Shown here in pieces: positions 63,628-64,000 of a stretch of DNA of 64,000 bases. Both the position numbers and the translations under genes were made by a program. Every line of letters starts with the position of its first letter. The stretch's first letter is position 1. A model generated the notes under the pieces. That model worked only from the letters and a program-made list of their open reading frames with translations, was not told the DNA's origin and did no database searches. Origin of the DNA: an uncultured Rikenellaceae bacterium (GTDB lineage Bacteria; Bacteroidota; Bacteroidia; Bacteroidales; Rikenellaceae); assembly GCA_949287525.1 (NCBI GenBank), contig CASEGL010000005.1, positions 33,498 to 97,497 on the forward strand, written 5' to 3'.

Positions 63628-64000
63628 ATGTCATTTCCTTTTTTTACATGTGGCGGTTTGTTTTATTGGGTTGACAAGTATAATTATGCCGGCTGGCGGA
63701 TCCAAGAATCAATGTGGTCGCGACGTTGCCGGTTGTTGGATCCTTATAACATCAAAAGGTTTTCCGGTTCCTTTGAACAATGTGAACAGTCTTTGCGTTA
63801 TTTCCAACGGGCGTGGGAAATCGAACCTCCTGTCGGCAAAGCTCTGGTGATGATACACGGTTTGTTTCAAAAGCCCTCCTCTTTTGAAAAGATGTCCCGT
63901 TTTTTTGAAAAAAATTACGAACCGGTCGTTTTCAGTTATCCCATGTTGCGTTTTGATTTGATGAAATCGGCTCATACATTAAACGCCATGTTGAATAAAC
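63628..64000 (+). CDS. Alpha/beta hydrolase (lipase-like), cut by window end
   Basis: First 124 residues of a gene that continues past the window. A strong AGGAGAAG ribosome site lies 4 bases before the ATG. After a basic amphipathic N-terminus (MSFPFFTCGGLFYWVDKYNY) the hydrolase fold begins: KALVMIHGLFQKPSSFEKMSRF with the oxyanion-hole HG, then YEPVVFSYPML. The nucleophile elbow lies beyond the end, so activity cannot be checked. Confidence 0.7.
   Translation, partial: MSFPFFTCGGLFYWVDKYNYAGWRIQESMWSRRCRLLDPYNIKRFSGSFEQCEQSLRYFQRAWEIEPPVGKALVMIHGLFQKPSSFEKMSRFFEKNYEPVVFSYPMLRFDLMKSAHTLNAMLNK

Noticed and set aside
53916..64000. A genomic island acquired by the Bacteroidota host
   Set aside because: The segment carries core alphaproteobacterial genes, no integrase with att sites (xerD is the housekeeping type) and starts within a truncated gene.

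Overview
The window is made of two unrelated pieces of bacterial chromosome that meet at about 53,901-53,915. Bases 1 to about 53,900 are GC-rich and come from a Bacteroidota, probably a gut Bacteroidales close to Alistipes (genus is inference). The signs are many promoters of the TTG-N19-TAnnTTTG type, almost no Shine-Dalgarno sites, and family-specific genes such as DUF4301, the DUF2764-containing V-ATPase operon and LytTR regulators. From about 53,915 to the end the DNA is clearly AT-richer, uses Shine-Dalgarno sites, and carries the alphaproteobacterial arrangement xerD / aroK-aroB next to LPS-export genes (lptD, an LptF/LptG permease), DUF2889, rnhA and a CCA-encoding tRNA-like gene. lptD is cut off in its beta-barrel exactly where the Bacteroidota rpe promoter begins, so the simplest reading is a chimeric assembly rather than gene transfer.

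Bacteroidota part. 1-1.7 kb: a cyclophilin-like lipoprotein divergent from an AraC regulator, with three helically phased repeats between them. 1.9-6.8 kb: an H2 cluster with a sensory [FeFe] hydrogenase (PAS domain, proton-relay Cys replaced by Ala), a SpoIIE-type phosphatase, and a catalytic group-B-like hydrogenase, each hydrogenase preceded by a small [2Fe-2S] protein. 6.9-21 kb: housekeeping genes (era, thiE, thiD, M20 dipeptidase, glmM, nucleoside phosphorylase, MATE, BASS-type transporter, der, phoH, pepD, DUF308). 21-27.6 kb: a LytS/LytTR two-component pair with a large TonB-type outer-membrane barrel, gamma carbonic anhydrase and mazG. 27.7-32 kb: lipoprotein, tRNA-Gln, GNAT, then a copper module: an HMA-AraC regulator and a copA gene whose chaperone domain and pump lie in different frames across a dnaX-type slippery site. 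32-40 kb: a V/A-type ATPase operon (E-DUF2764-A-B-4TM-D-I-K) whose K subunit has the full Na+ ligand set. 40-46 kb: DUF4301, then murB-tilS-holA and a degenerate class-IV aminotransferase-like gene. 46.5-53.9 kb: tRNA-Leu, a PqqD/HPr-kinase-like pair, arginine deiminase, YgjP-like protease, rlmB, ABC-F and rpe.

Alphaproteobacterial part. On the minus strand, from a promoter region near 59.45 kb, run a 46-aa membrane protein, a 545-aa secreted protein of unknown function, xerD, an lptF-like gene and truncated lptD. Divergently, aroK-aroB-DUF2889-J-domain overlap one another as an operon. A 470-bp gene-free stretch then holds two imperfect direct repeats flanking a terminated stem-loop, followed by a divergent tRNA-Asp-like gene, rnhA, and the start of an alpha/beta hydrolase that runs off the window.

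The best candidates for something new are the copA frameshift element (29.8-30.1 kb), the H2-sensing phosphatase cluster (1.9-6.8 kb), the PqqD/HPr-kinase-like pair (46.9-48.2 kb) and the repeat/stem-loop locus (62.45-62.76 kb). No CRISPR array, rRNA, insertion sequence or prophage was seen.
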